Shown here: one piece after another, positions 9,242 to 18,536 of the stretch | How positions within the stretch are numbered: the stretch's first letter is position 1 | Layout: each line of letters opens with the position of its first letter | Origin: Evansella clarkii | Lineage (GTDB): Bacteria > Bacillota > Bacilli > Bacillales > Salisediminibacteriaceae | Direction: 5' to 3' | Assembly: GCF_002019695.1 (NCBI RefSeq) | Contig: NZ_KV917376.1 | Span: 1,139,293-1,203,292 of the forward strand | Length of the DNA stretch: 64,000 nucleotides | Translations under genes and position numbers: made by a program | The notes under the pieces: generated by a model | Told to the model about the DNA's origin: nothing | Seen by the model: the letters and a program-made list of their open reading frames with translations, nothing else | Database searches by the model: none

Positions 9242-10003
9242 ATGGGAAGAGTTATCGCCATAGCAAATCAAAAGGGAGGAGTGGGGAAAACTACAACTGC
9301 TGTAAATTTAAGTGCGTGTCTCGCTGATATTGGAAAGAGAACTCTTATCATTGATATTGATCCGCAGGGGAACACTACAAGCGGAGTCGGAATTGATAAA
9401 GGGGATGTAGACCTCTGTATTTATAATGTCCTTGTAGAGGATGAAAAAGCAAAAAACGTTATCCTGCCGACCAATGTGGAAAACTTATATTTACTGCCTT
9501 CCACTATACAGCTGGCAGGTGCAGAGATTGAACTGGTTCCTACCATTTCCAGGGAAGTGAGGCTGAAAAGGGCTATTGAACAAGTGAAAGATGAATTTGA
9601 TTATATAGTCATTGATTGCCCTCCTTCACTTGGATTACTGACAATTAATTCTCTGACAGCTTCAGATGCAGTATTAATTCCTGTACAATGCGAATACTAC
9701 GCCCTGGAAGGCTTGAGCCAATTATTGAATACTGTCCGTCTCGTGCAAAAACATTTAAATCATGAATTGGAAATAGAAGGTGTATTACTTACTATGCTTG
9801 ATGCCAGGACGAATTTAGGTATTCAGGTTATAGAAGAAGTGAAAAAGTACTTCCGGGAGAAGGTATTTAACACAATTATTCCCCGAAATGTCCGGCTCGG
9901 TGAAGCGCCGAGCCATGGTGAACCGATCATTACATATGATCCTAGGTCCCGTGGAGCTGAGGTATACTCTGAGTTAGCAAAGGAAGTGATAAGCCATGGC
10001 TAG
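9242..10003 (+). CDS. parA: chromosome partitioning ATPase ParA (Soj)
   Basis: A 253-residue Walker-type ATPase. The deviant Walker A motif KGGVGKT is at 11-17, with signature lysines K11 and K16, then DIDPQGN and the Walker B-like DYIVIDCPPSLG. It dimerises on DNA with ATP, is regulated by Spo0J, and in Bacillus controls DnaA activity and sporulation timing. AGGTGAGAA precedes the ATG. The stop overlaps parB by 8 nt. Confidence 0.97.
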   Translation: MGRVIAIANQKGGVGKTTTAVNLSACLADIGKRTLIIDIDPQGNTTSGVGIDKGDVDLCIYNVLVEDEKAKNVILPTNVENLYLLPSTIQLAGAEIELVPTISREVRLKRAIEQVKDEFDYIVIDCPPSLGLLTINSLTASDAVLIPVQCEYYALEGLSQLLNTVRLVQKHLNHELEIEGVLLTMLDARTNLGIQVIEEVKKYFREKVFNTIIPRNVRLGEAPSHGEPIITYDPRSRGAEVYSELAKEVISHG

Positions 10004-10844
10004 AGGTTTAGGGAAAGGCATCGGTGCCCTTTTTCCGGAAGCTTCCAATGACAAAGATGGCCAGGTTCAGGAAATTAAATTATCTGAAATGAGGCCAAAT
10101 CCTTACCAGCCGAGAAAAGTTTTCGAACAGGAGGCTATCGAAGAACTGAAAGTTTCCATCGAACAACATGGGATACTTCAGCCTCTTATCGTACGGAAAA
10201 GTATAAAGGGATATGAAATTGTTACAGGAGAAAGAAGATTCAGGGCTGCTAAAGCGGCAAAACTTAAAGTGGTTCCTGCTATTGTAAGAGAATTAACGGA
10301 ACATGAGATGATGGAGATTGCTCTAATAGAAAATTTACAGCGGGAAGATTTAAATCCTCTTGAGGAAGCAAAAGCATATCAGAAATTAATGGAACACTTG
10401 CAGGTGACACAGGAAGAACTGGCTAAAAAACTTGGAAAAAGCAGGCCGCATGTAGCAAATCATGTCCGCTTATTACAGCTGCCCCAGATCGCACAGGAGT
10501 TTATCGGAGACGGGAAGCTGTCTATGGGACACGGGCGCGCTTTACTAGGTTTAAAGAAGAAAGAAAAGCTGACGTCTCTTATACAAAAGGTTATCAATGA
10601 GAGACTGAGTGTAAGGCAGCTGGAAGAATTGGTCCAGCAGATGAACAATAATGTTCCACGTGAAACAAAAGAAAAGAAAAACCTTTCTCCATTTCTTCGT
10701 GAAAGAGAATCAAACCTGAAAAACTTTTTTGGCACCAATGTCCAGATAAAAAAAGGTAAGAAGAAGGGGAAAATTGAAATAGAATTCTTCTCTGATGAAG
10801 ACCTGGAGAGAATTTTAGAGCTTTTGGAAAAGGAAGAAGACTAA
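9996..10844 (+). CDS. parB: chromosome partitioning protein ParB (Spo0J)
   Basis: A 282-residue parS-binding CTPase clamp. It has the N-terminal ParA-activating peptide MARGLGKGIGALFP, NPYQPRK, the CTP-binding GERRFR motif (78-83), ENLQRED, a helix-turn-helix LAKKLGKSRPHVANHVRLLQ, and a C-terminal dimerisation domain. It loads at parS, spreads and recruits condensin. The coding sequence contains a parS site at 10652-10667, as B. subtilis spo0J does. The start overlaps the parA end, so expression is coupled. Confidence 0.97.
   Translation: MARGLGKGIGALFPEASNDKDGQVQEIKLSEMRPNPYQPRKVFEQEAIEELKVSIEQHGILQPLIVRKSIKGYEIVTGERRFRAAKAAKLKVVPAIVRELTEHEMMEIALIENLQREDLNPLEEAKAYQKLMEHLQVTQEELAKKLGKSRPHVANHVRLLQLPQIAQEFIGDGKLSMGHGRALLGLKKKEKLTSLIQKVINERLSVRQLEELVQQMNNNVPRETKEKKNLSPFLRERESNLKNFFGTNVQIKKGKKKGKIEIEFFSDEDLERILELLEKEED
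10652..10667. promoter_or_regulatory. parS site inside parB
   Basis: TGTTCCACGTGAAACA, one mismatch from the perfect palindrome. As I recall, it has the same variant form as the parS within B. subtilis spo0J. Confidence 0.9.
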
Positions 10845-10850
10845 GCAGGT

Positions 10851-10881
10851 GGTGACCATCCAACAAGATGGTCGCCTTTTT
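10851..10881 (+). terminator. terminator after parAB
   Basis: GGTGACCATC / GATGGTCGCC stem with a 6-nt loop, then five T. Confidence 0.85.
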
Positions 10882-10943
10882 AACAACATCGTTTTTCTCA
10901 TAACTAAATTTATAAGGAAGACATAGTCAGGAAGTGATATAAA

Positions 10944-12101
10944 ATGATTTATTTTGACCAGGCTGCTTCCAGTTTCCCAAAACCTGAGGGAGTTGCCAAA
11001 GCTATGGCTGAGGCTGTTTGCAATTATGGAGCTAACCCGGGAAGGGGCGGGCATGCTTTATCAAGGCAGGCTGCAGCAGTCATAGAAAAAACAAGAAAGC
11101 AACTGGCTGATATGTTTCATGCTGACCGGCACGAACGAGTATTGTTTTCGCAAAATGCTACAACCGCTCTAAATCAGGCAATACAGGGACTGGAGTTTTC
11201 CGATGGAGATGAGGTAATCACAACGAGTTATGAACATAACTCAGTGCGTCGGCCGCTGGAAAGAATAGCTGAGGAAAAAGGCGTAAAAATTATATATCTG
11301 ACCGGGGAGGAAGATGGGCGCTTTTCAACAGAGCAGCTGGCTTCTGTATTGACGAATAAAACTAAACTGGTAGCAGTTACACACGGTTCGAATCTTACAG
11401 GAACAATTCTGCCTATTGAAAAATGGGGAGACGTGCTAAAGGGCCATCCTGCCTTTTTTCTGGTAGATGCTTCTCAGACAGCTGGGGTATTACCAATTAA
11501 TATGAAAAAGAGCCATATTGATATGCTGGCTTTTCCAGGTCATAAAGGGCTGATGGGTCCACAGGGGACAGGGGTTTTGATTGTACAGTCTTCAGTCACT
11601 TCCTTGAGGCCGCTAATCACAGGTGGTACAGGCAGTCATTCCGAAGAGGTGAAACAGCCTGAGGAGTGGCCGGCAGGCTGGGAGAGCGGCACGTTGAATA
11701 CTCCTGGGATTGCAGGTCTGTCAAAAGGAATAGATGAAGTTTTAGAAAAAGGTATAAAGATGATTTATGAGCATGAAAGGAAACTGGCGGCCTATTGTAT
11801 TGGAAAATTAGAAGGTATAAATGAAACTGAACTCTTCGGTCCTGGCAAGGATGAAGAGCGGCTCGGAGTAGTTGCTTTTCGAATACCGGGCATCGATGTC
11901 CATGAGATGGCAATGATTCTTGATGAACATTATGGTATAGCTGTCCGGGCGGGTCTTCATTGTTCTCCATTAGCCCATGAGTATTGCCGTACAGGCGAGA
12001 CGGGGTTAGTCAGAGTAAGCTTTGGGCTTTATAACACCGAAGATGAAATTGATATATTTATAAATGCAGTAAGAGAAATAAAAGAAGGGTTATTAGGTTA
12101 G
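10944..12101 (+). CDS. class V aminotransferase, cysteine desulfurase-like
   Basis: A 385-residue PLP enzyme of the SufS/NifS-like fold. It starts MIYFDQAASSFPKP. The PLP lysine is in FPGHKGLMGPQGTG (K201), and a candidate persulfide Cys (C340) is in GLHCSPLAHEYC near the C-terminus. This pattern fits the stand-alone cysteine desulfurase family related to enterococcal EF2568, whose role is less defined than SufS or IscS. The DUF554 gene follows after 12 nt, so they are probably co-transcribed. No Fe-S scaffold gene is nearby, so a housekeeping Fe-S role is not supported here. Confidence 0.8.
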   Translation: MIYFDQAASSFPKPEGVAKAMAEAVCNYGANPGRGGHALSRQAAAVIEKTRKQLADMFHADRHERVLFSQNATTALNQAIQGLEFSDGDEVITTSYEHNSVRRPLERIAEEKGVKIIYLTGEEDGRFSTEQLASVLTNKTKLVAVTHGSNLTGTILPIEKWGDVLKGHPAFFLVDASQTAGVLPINMKKSHIDMLAFPGHKGLMGPQGTGVLIVQSSVTSLRPLITGGTGSHSEEVKQPEEWPAGWESGTLNTPGIAGLSKGIDEVLEKGIKMIYEHERKLAAYCIGKLEGINETELFGPGKDEERLGVVAFRIPGIDVHEMAMILDEHYGIAVRAGLHCSPLAHEYCRTGETGLVRVSFGLYNTEDEIDIFINAVREIKEGLLG

Positions 12102-12113
12102 GGGAGAAGAGGA

Positions 12114-12818
12114 ATGGTCTTAACTGGCACCATAGTAAATGGTATAGCAATAGTTTTAGGCGCCTGGATAGGAGTGAAGCTGAGGCGCTTTCCAGCTGAT
12201 ATGAAAGATACAATTATGAAGGCAATCGGGCTTGCAGTAATCGTGCTTGGAGTCACAATGGCGATGGAAGGGCAGTATTTTCTTTTAGTTATTTTAAGCC
12301 TTGCTATTGGCGCGTTGCTTGGGGAAAGGTGGAATATTGAAGGGAAGCTCAATGAACTGGGCCAGTTAATCGAGCGTAAAATGAGCAAGAGCGGAGACAG
12401 CAAAATTACGGAAGGTTTTGTCGCAGCCACTTTATTATATGTAGTAGGCGCAATGGCTATTATTGGAGCACTGGACAGCGGATTCAGGCAGGATCATTCT
12501 GTCTTGTTTACTAAATCAGTTATGGATGGTTTTTCAGCGGTTGTGTTTGCGGCTACATTAGGTATAGGAGTGATGTTTTCGGCTATTCCCGTAGTTCTAT
12601 ACCAAGGGGCGATTGCATTGTCAGCAACATTAATTGTTCAGTGGGTTCCGCAGGAGTCTCTGGATTTGTTTATTAGTGAAATAACTGCTGTAGGGGGAAT
12701 TATGATTATTGGTATAGGGCTGAACATTTTAGGAATTCCTAAAATAAGAATTGCTAATTTACTTCCCGCCATTTTAATAACAATTATTGGAGTGACAGTA
12801 ATTAGTTTGTGGTTTTAA
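12114..12818 (+). CDS. DUF554 family membrane protein (YdfK/YqgA-like)
   Basis: A 234-residue integral membrane protein with about six to seven hydrophobic segments. The N-terminus MVLTGTIVNGIAIVLGAWIG and the middle ATLLYVVGAMAIIGALDSG are typical of DUF554. Family function is not established; transport has been suggested. The ATG at 12114 has a GGGGAGAAGAGGA purine-rich site and lies 12 nt after the desulfurase-like gene. A strong bidirectional terminator follows. Confidence 0.85.
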   Translation: MVLTGTIVNGIAIVLGAWIGVKLRRFPADMKDTIMKAIGLAVIVLGVTMAMEGQYFLLVILSLAIGALLGERWNIEGKLNELGQLIERKMSKSGDSKITEGFVAATLLYVVGAMAIIGALDSGFRQDHSVLFTKSVMDGFSAVVFAATLGIGVMFSAIPVVLYQGAIALSATLIVQWVPQESLDLFISEITAVGGIMIIGIGLNILGIPKIRIANLLPAILITIIGVTVISLWF

Positions 12819-12829
12819 CAGCATTCATA

Positions 12830-12869
12830 AAAAGTGTTCCCAAATATAAATAAATGGGAACACTTTTTT
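12830..12869. terminator. bidirectional terminator between DUF554 gene and yyaC
   Basis: A 13-bp stem AAAAGTGTTCCCA / TGGGAACACTTTT flanked by A- and T-runs. It can serve both convergent genes. Confidence 0.9.
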
Positions 12870-12938
12870 ATTTACTTGAAGGAGTGACTAAACCCGGCAG
12901 TTTACTCGCAGTTTCACATATATTAATACTGGCAGAGG

Positions 12939-13559
12939 TCAACTGAAATTTTCCCGCTGTATTAGTGTAGTCAGCCAGCCAGGGGTACTGTCCCGCCAGC
13001 GGGCACTGCGTGCAAGAGCTCTCGAAATAATTTCCGCCATTTCCATTACGAAGGATAACCTTGTGTTCTGGAGAACCATAATTTCCATAAAGCCATTCAC
13101 GTTTACGATGCCGGTAATATGCATATTGCCAACGCTCGGAAGCTGTTTCTGAACGGCCGCACCTGGCCGGACAGGACCATCAGCCACAGTCATATACCCA
13201 ACACTGGAAGAACGGCCGAGACAGGCATCAATAGCAATAATAAAAGGATTCACATGCTGTGTTTCAATTTTATCAATAGTTTCCTGCAGGTTTTTTGCAT
13301 GGACAGGCTGTTTCAGAGTCCCATAGACAGTAAAGGAATTAAACCTTCTTTCCTCCAATTTTGTCCCTACAAGGGGACCAAGGCTATCACCTGTTGATCT
13401 GTCCGTGCCAATACAAACAACAACAATTTCCCTGGAAGGATCTTTAGGAAAAAACGAATATATTTTCTTAGCCATATCGCTGATTGCTAAAGGTTCTTCA
13501 ATATGGAAACGAAATGAGTTATTTTTCTTTTGCGGAAAAAGTTGTCCATAAAACATCAT
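12939..13559 (-). CDS. yyaC: spore protease YyaC (DUF1256)
   Basis: A 206-residue protein of the YyaC/GPR-like fold. Visible family motifs are VVVCIGTDRSTGDSLGPLVG, AIDACLGRSSSVGY, and a C-terminal half on binding the target. The family resembles the germination protease GPR and is made in the forespore; its exact substrate is unclear. The ATG at 13559 has GAGGG upstream. It is divergent from the yyaD-like gene, as in B. subtilis, where yyaC sits next to the spo0J-soj region. No clear sigma-F promoter could be read. Confidence 0.88.
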   Translation of the reverse strand: MMFYGQLFPQKKNNSFRFHIEEPLAISDMAKKIYSFFPKDPSREIVVVCIGTDRSTGDSLGPLVGTKLEERRFNSFTVYGTLKQPVHAKNLQETIDKIETQHVNPFIIAIDACLGRSSSVGYMTVADGPVRPGAAVQKQLPSVGNMHITGIVNVNGFMEIMVLQNTRLSFVMEMAEIISRALARSARWRDSTPGWLTTLIQRENFS

Positions 13560-13646
13560 ACAACCCTCATTTCATAAATAGTAATAACAGTATACGGATA
13601 AAATTATTAATCTATACGTCAAATAAAAGAAAAAGAGGGGAAAACT

Positions 13647-14675
13647 ATGTTGTTAGCAGGGTTAAAGTGGATGTTTCTGATTATTGGTACGATGATAGGT
13701 GCCGGATATGCTTCAGGGAGAGAATTATGGCAATTTTTTGGTACGGAAAGCACTTTAGCTATCATTCTGTTTTCTATTCTTTTCTTTATTTGCACGTATG
13801 TCATTATGGATGTGAGCAGACAGCGAAAAACGAAGCATTACATACCAGTTTTAAGAGAATTTATGGGTGCCAGGTTAACCGGCCTTTATGATGGGATGAT
13901 TGTTCTCTATTTATTCTCCACCACAGTAATAATGATTGCAGGTGGTGGTGCGACTCTGGAAGTCCTTCATATCCCGTACTGGTATGGTGTATTAATTATC
14001 TCGGGGTTACTCGTTATTCTGTTTATCTGGGGGATAAACGGGATGACTTCCATGAATGCTATGATTATTCCGGTCCTGATTACATTTTTATTAGGCACTT
14101 TATTTGTTTTTCAATGGACTTCGGGGTTTCAGCTTCATGTAGACGCAGGTAAGCAGAGTAACTGGCCTTCAGCCTTTACATTTACTGCCTTGAATATTCT
14201 CCCCTTAGTAGCTGTACTTGCAGCAATTGGCCATAAAATTAACCATAAAGGAGAATTATGGATTGCAAGTCTGGGAAGTGCCCTGCTCCTTGGATTTATA
14301 TCATTTCTGTATAACGAGTCTTTGCTGACTGTAGCTAACGAGGTGATGCTTTATGAGATTCCCTTGTTTGCTATTTTGAAACATTACCCGTACTTCATGG
14401 TGCTCGTAATGTCAGGGCTGTTATGGGCGGCGATTTACACAACTGCTGCATCAGGTCTGCTTGGCCTTTGCACCCGAATATCGGAGTATGTGAAAATACC
14501 GTTCTGGCAGCTTTCCTTTTTCCTTTTACTTTTAATGATTCCCCTGACAACAATAGGATTTGCGAAACTCATTGGAATTTTATACCCGCTGTACGGCATC
14601 TTGAATCTCTATATACTGGCAGCTATTTTACTTTATCCGATTACACACAGATTTGAGGATAAGCCGGTTAGTTAA
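13647..14675 (+). CDS. yyaD: YkvI/YyaD family membrane protein
   Basis: A 342-residue membrane protein with about ten hydrophobic segments. The first helix contains GTMIGAGYASGRELWQFF, a small-residue-rich break like those at the substrate site of APC-superfamily transporters. The family includes B. subtilis YkvI and YyaD; from memory, YyaD has been linked to the spore envelope. The position, divergent from yyaC with 87 nt between, supports orthology to yyaD. The substrate is unknown. AAAGAGGGG precedes the ATG. Confidence 0.8.
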   Translation: MLLAGLKWMFLIIGTMIGAGYASGRELWQFFGTESTLAIILFSILFFICTYVIMDVSRQRKTKHYIPVLREFMGARLTGLYDGMIVLYLFSTTVIMIAGGGATLEVLHIPYWYGVLIISGLLVILFIWGINGMTSMNAMIIPVLITFLLGTLFVFQWTSGFQLHVDAGKQSNWPSAFTFTALNILPLVAVLAAIGHKINHKGELWIASLGSALLLGFISFLYNESLLTVANEVMLYEIPLFAILKHYPYFMVLVMSGLLWAAIYTTAASGLLGLCTRISEYVKIPFWQLSFFLLLLMIPLTTIGFAKLIGILYPLYGILNLYILAAILLYPITHRFEDKPVS

Positions 14676-14770
14676 GGAGAAGATAGAAAATCCATTAATT
14701 CTTGTTAGCACATTAGTACAGTGCTGTAGTATAATTTCATAAATATGGTTTTGAAGAAGAAGGGAAGTGT

Positions 14771-14971
14771 ATGATCATGGGAGAGGGCGCTTATGTGTTA
14801 AATGATGTAGTAGAAATGAAAAAGCCTCATCCTTGTGGGGAAAACCGGTGGAAAATAATCCGTATGGGGATGGACATCCGGATTAAGTGTCTTGGATGCG
14901 ATCATAGTGTAATGCTCCCGAGAAAAGAATTCGCGAAAAAAATGAAACGGGTAATTGAACATCATGGGTAA
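14771..14971 (+). CDS. yyzM: DUF951 protein (YyzM)
   Basis: A 66-residue protein with the conserved core NDVVEMKKPHPCGENRW, MGMDIRIKCLGCDHSVM and an RKEF segment. The Cys residues (HPCG and CLGC) could hold a metal. The family is found across Firmicutes beside ychF; function is unknown. The start may be ATG 14771 or 14777. It overlaps the next gene by 8 nt, so the two are co-transcribed. Confidence 0.9.
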   Translation: MIMGEGAYVLNDVVEMKKPHPCGENRWKIIRMGMDIRIKCLGCDHSVMLPRKEFAKKMKRVIEHHG

Positions 14972-16979
14972 GGAAATTATCACTCAACATATATCAGCCT
15001 GCCCCTTAAACTGCTGGGATGCCTGCAGTTTTAAAGTAACTGTCGTAGATGGAAAAGTAAGCAAAGTAGAAGGCAATAAAGAACACCCTGTAACAGAAGG
15101 GAAAATATGCGGCAGAGGAAGAATGCTGGCAGAGAGAACAAACCATCAGGAACGGCTGACTGTTCCTTTAAAAAAGGTAAATGAAAGCTGGGAAGAGATA
15201 ACCTGGGAACAGGCTCTTCAGGAAATAGCAGGTAAACTGGATCATGCTAAAGAGCTGTTTGGTCCCACTTCTGTTTTACACAGCCATGATTATTCAAATA
15301 ATGGATTACTTAAAAATATTGATGAGCGGTTTTTCAGAGCATTTGGAGGCTGGACGAAGGTAGAAGGTAGTTTATGCTGGGGAGCCGGCATTGAAGCACA
15401 GGTCAGAGATTTCGGAAACAGCCTTGCACATGCCCCGGAAGATATCCTGAACAGCAGACATGTGGTTGTCTGGGGAAGAAACGTAGCCAGAACAAATATG
15501 CATCTTCTTGGATACTTGAAAAAAGCGAAGAAAAAAGGAATTAAACTCACTGTTATAGACCCTTACAGAAACCAGACAGCAGAGATGGCTGACCACTTTG
15601 TTTCTGTCAGGCCCGGGAGCGATGGTTTCCTGGCTGCAGGGATTATAAAAGCTGTCTTAAAGAGTGGCAGAGAAGATTATACATTTATTAAAGAAGCAAC
15701 TTATGGTTTTGAAACACTGAAAAAAGAACTGGATAGTGTAAGTCTTGAATTCATTCAGAGAACTACAGGGGTAAGCATTGAAGAAATAAACAGACTGGCT
15801 GAGATATATACTGAGCGTCCAGTTACAACATACGCAGGGCTAGGCATGCAAAGGTATAAAAACGGAGGGAATACCATAAGGCTGATTGACGCTCTTGGGG
15901 CAATTAGCGGCAATATTGGGATTCCGGGCGGCGGGGTAAACTATGGCAATCTGGCTGCAGGCCAAAGCTTTAATACAGCAGAGCTCGCTCTGCGCAGCAA
16001 AGAAGCGGAAATCAGAACTTTTACACGAATGAATCAGGCGGAGAAAATTCTTACAGCTACAGAACCGCCGGTGGAAGTGATCGTGGTGAGCAGAAGCAAT
16101 CCCCTCACACAGCTCCCAAACACTAATCTTGCAGAGAAAGCGTTTAAAAAAGCCGGTACCGTAGTGGTAATGGATCAATATATGACAGATACCGCAGAGG
16201 AAGCAGATTATGTTCTGCCAGTCACGTCCGTCTTTGAAGAAGAGGATATTTACTATGCTTCCATGTACCACAGCTATGCGAATTATGGCCCTAAGCTCTC
16301 GGAGCCGCCAGGACAAGCTAAGTCCGATTTGTGGATCTGGACACAGCTTGCTGAAAAACTGGGTTTTGGAGAATATTTTAACTACAGTTTAAGTGAATGG
16401 CTTTCTATAGGTACAGAAAGTTTAAGAAAAAAAGGCTGGTCTGTAGAAAAATTAAAAGAGCAAGGTTTTTTAAAGCTTCCTGTAAAGGAGATCCCATGGA
16501 GCAGCTTAAAGTTCCAGACACCTACAGGTAAATACGAATTCTACTCAAAGAGAGCGGAATCTATGAAAGAAGAAGGAGCTGTCCAGCTGCTGCACCCTTC
16601 TGAAGCAGGAGATACAGATAAGGAACTAGCTGAGAAATATCCGTATTTGCTGCTTTCTCTACATCCTTTGCGCTCGAACCACTCACAGCATTATTTACAC
16701 ATTAATGCTAGAGACTATAATGTAATTGAGGTTTCCAGTGACATTGCCGAAAACATAGATTTGAAGAATGATGATAATGTCAGAGTCTGGAACGAACGAG
16801 GAGAAATAACAGGCAAAGTGAAAATACAGCCTGGCCTTCACAGCTCGACACTTAATATAGACGAAGGAAGAGGAAAGAGGTTCGGAGGCAGTGTGAATGT
16901 CCTTACCCCGCATGGAGAATCGGATATGGGGCAAGGGAGTATCTTATATGACTGCCGGGTTAGTATAGAAAAGGCCTGA
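14964..16979 (+). CDS. yyaE: molybdopterin oxidoreductase (YyaE-like)
   Basis: A 671-residue member of the DMSO reductase superfamily. Cys13, Cys17, Cys21 and Cys49 form the N-terminal [4Fe-4S] site (CPLNCWDAC ... KICGRG). Later blocks VVVWGRN, VIDPYRNQTAEMAD, GNIGIPGGGVNYGN and the C-terminal beta-barrel bind the bis-MGD cofactor. No Tat signal or partner subunit is seen, so it is likely a cytoplasmic single-subunit enzyme of unknown substrate, like B. subtilis YyaE. ATG 14964 lies within the yyzM end; a TTG at 14955 would add three residues. Confidence 0.88.
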   Translation: MGKEIITQHISACPLNCWDACSFKVTVVDGKVSKVEGNKEHPVTEGKICGRGRMLAERTNHQERLTVPLKKVNESWEEITWEQALQEIAGKLDHAKELFGPTSVLHSHDYSNNGLLKNIDERFFRAFGGWTKVEGSLCWGAGIEAQVRDFGNSLAHAPEDILNSRHVVVWGRNVARTNMHLLGYLKKAKKKGIKLTVIDPYRNQTAEMADHFVSVRPGSDGFLAAGIIKAVLKSGREDYTFIKEATYGFETLKKELDSVSLEFIQRTTGVSIEEINRLAEIYTERPVTTYAGLGMQRYKNGGNTIRLIDALGAISGNIGIPGGGVNYGNLAAGQSFNTAELALRSKEAEIRTFTRMNQAEKILTATEPPVEVIVVSRSNPLTQLPNTNLAEKAFKKAGTVVVMDQYMTDTAEEADYVLPVTSVFEEEDIYYASMYHSYANYGPKLSEPPGQAKSDLWIWTQLAEKLGFGEYFNYSLSEWLSIGTESLRKKGWSVEKLKEQGFLKLPVKEIPWSSLKFQTPTGKYEFYSKRAESMKEEGAVQLLHPSEAGDTDKELAEKYPYLLLSLHPLRSNHSQHYLHINARDYNVIEVSSDIAENIDLKNDDNVRVWNERGEITGKVKIQPGLHSSTLNIDEGRGKRFGGSVNVLTPHGESDMGQGSILYDCRVSIEKA

Positions 16980-17012
16980 AACACAGATAACAGATTAAAA
17001 GATTCCTAACTC

Positions 17013-17078
17013 AAGGATTCCTTTAAAGCACCGGGAGCAAAAAAGCTCCCAGTGCCCGGAGGAAGCCTTGTTTTTTTT
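17013..17078 (+). terminator. terminator after yyaE
   Basis: Long imperfect hairpin: CAAGG-TTCCT-GCA-GGGAGC on the left arm, GCTCCC-TGC-AGGAA-CCTTG on the right, then a T-run. Confidence 0.8.
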
Positions 17079-17236
17079 ATTAAGTATCTCTATAATTGGT
17101 AAGGATGCGGTAACATCACTGAAATTTACCACATTAATATGAAATAGATTCATTTAAGATAAATAAATAAATTAAATTGCCGTTTATTTTGTTCATAGAG
17201 AGAAATTAAACAGCTTAATATAAAGGAGTATGAATT

Positions 17237-18337
17237 ATGGCATTAACAACTGGAATCGTCGGTCTGCCTAACGTAGGCAAGTCAACGTTATTTAATGCAA
17301 TTACACAGGCAGGGGCAGAGTCTGCCAACTATCCGTTTTGTACAATCGACCCAAACGTAGGTATTGTAGAAGTGCCGGATCATCGTCTGGACAAACTTAC
17401 GGAATTAGTAGAACCTGAAAAAACAGTGCCAACTGCGTTTGAATTCACTGACATTGCTGGTATCGTTGAGGGAGCCAGTAAAGGGGAAGGGCTGGGAAAT
17501 AAGTTCCTGTCCCATATCAGGCAAGTAGATGCAATCTCTCATGTCGTTCGTTGTTTTAATGATGACAATATTACTCACGTTTCCGGCAGCGTTGACCCAA
17601 TCAGGGATATTGAAGTAATAAACCTTGAGCTTATACTTGCTGATTTGGAAACCGTTGAAAAACGAATTGGTAAAGTTGAAAAACAGGCTAAACAAAAAGA
17701 TAAAGAGTCAATGATTGAATTTGAAGTGCTTTCAAAATTAAGGGGAGCCTTTGAAGATGAGAAACCGGCCCGAAGTGTGGAACTTACGAAGGAACAGGAG
17801 AAAATTGCTAAAGGACTTCATTTACTGACTATGAAACCTGTGCTGTATGCAGCAAATGTCAGTGAGGAAGAGCTGCTTGACGCGGACTCCAATCCTTATG
17901 TACAAAAGGTAAGAGAATTTGCTGCAGCAGAAAATTCCGAAGTAATTGTAGTCTGCGCAAAAATTGAAGAAGAAATAGCAGAGCTTGAAGGCGATGAAAA
18001 AGAAGAGTTTCTTAATGATCTGGGAATCGAAGAATCAGGTCTCGACAAGCTTATTAAAGCTGCTTATAATCTTCTTGGACTGGAAACTTACTTCACTGCA
18101 GGCAAACAGGAAGTTCGTGCCTGGACAATCCGCCAGGGGACTAAAGCTCCTCAGGCTGCAGGAGTAATCCATACAGACTTTGAACGTGGGTTTATCCGTG
18201 CTGAAGTAGTATCCTATGATGATCTGGTTTCAGCGGGATCCATGGCTGTTGCAAAAGAAAATGGTAAAGTACGTCTTGAAGGAAAAGATTATGTAGTAAA
18301 AGACGGCGACGTTATTCACTTCCGTTTTAACGTGTAA
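17237..18337 (+). CDS. ychF: redox-regulated ATPase YchF (Obg family)
   Basis: A 366-residue cytoplasmic P-loop NTPase. The G1 motif GLPNVGKS is at 9-16, followed by FTDIAGIVEGASKGEGLGNKF. A TGS domain with AGVIHTDFERGFIRAEV ends the protein. The lack of a standard NKxD fits the ATP preference of YchF. It binds ribosomes and influences translation and stress responses. It has a clear AAAGGAG site and is followed by a terminator, so it is monocistronic. Confidence 0.97.
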   Translation: MALTTGIVGLPNVGKSTLFNAITQAGAESANYPFCTIDPNVGIVEVPDHRLDKLTELVEPEKTVPTAFEFTDIAGIVEGASKGEGLGNKFLSHIRQVDAISHVVRCFNDDNITHVSGSVDPIRDIEVINLELILADLETVEKRIGKVEKQAKQKDKESMIEFEVLSKLRGAFEDEKPARSVELTKEQEKIAKGLHLLTMKPVLYAANVSEEELLDADSNPYVQKVREFAAAENSEVIVVCAKIEEEIAELEGDEKEEFLNDLGIEESGLDKLIKAAYNLLGLETYFTAGKQEVRAWTIRQGTKAPQAAGVIHTDFERGFIRAEVVSYDDLVSAGSMAVAKENGKVRLEGKDYVVKDGDVIHFRFNV

Positions 18338-18350
18338 ATTAAACAAGTCA

Positions 18351-18388
18351 AAAGAGACAGGCAGGGGCAATCCTGTCTGTCTCTTTTT
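18351..18388 (+). terminator. terminator after ychF
   Basis: AAAGAGACAG-CAGG / CCTG-CTGTCTCTTT stem followed by T-run. Confidence 0.9.
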
Positions 18389-18536
18389 GGGTTGGAAGTT
18401 TTTTTCAGATTGACCGGGGAGCTTTTCGTAACATTTCAAAGTAAGCACTCATCGGTTGGGACAAATTATTCAGTCGATTTAATAAATAGACGGAAAAACT
18501 CCATTTAATTGAATGGATTTCATATATAGGCTTTAA

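Noticed and set aside
15840-16316. Minus-strand 158-codon frame inside yyaE
   Set aside because: Antisense shadow; the plus frame has all molybdopterin motifs.
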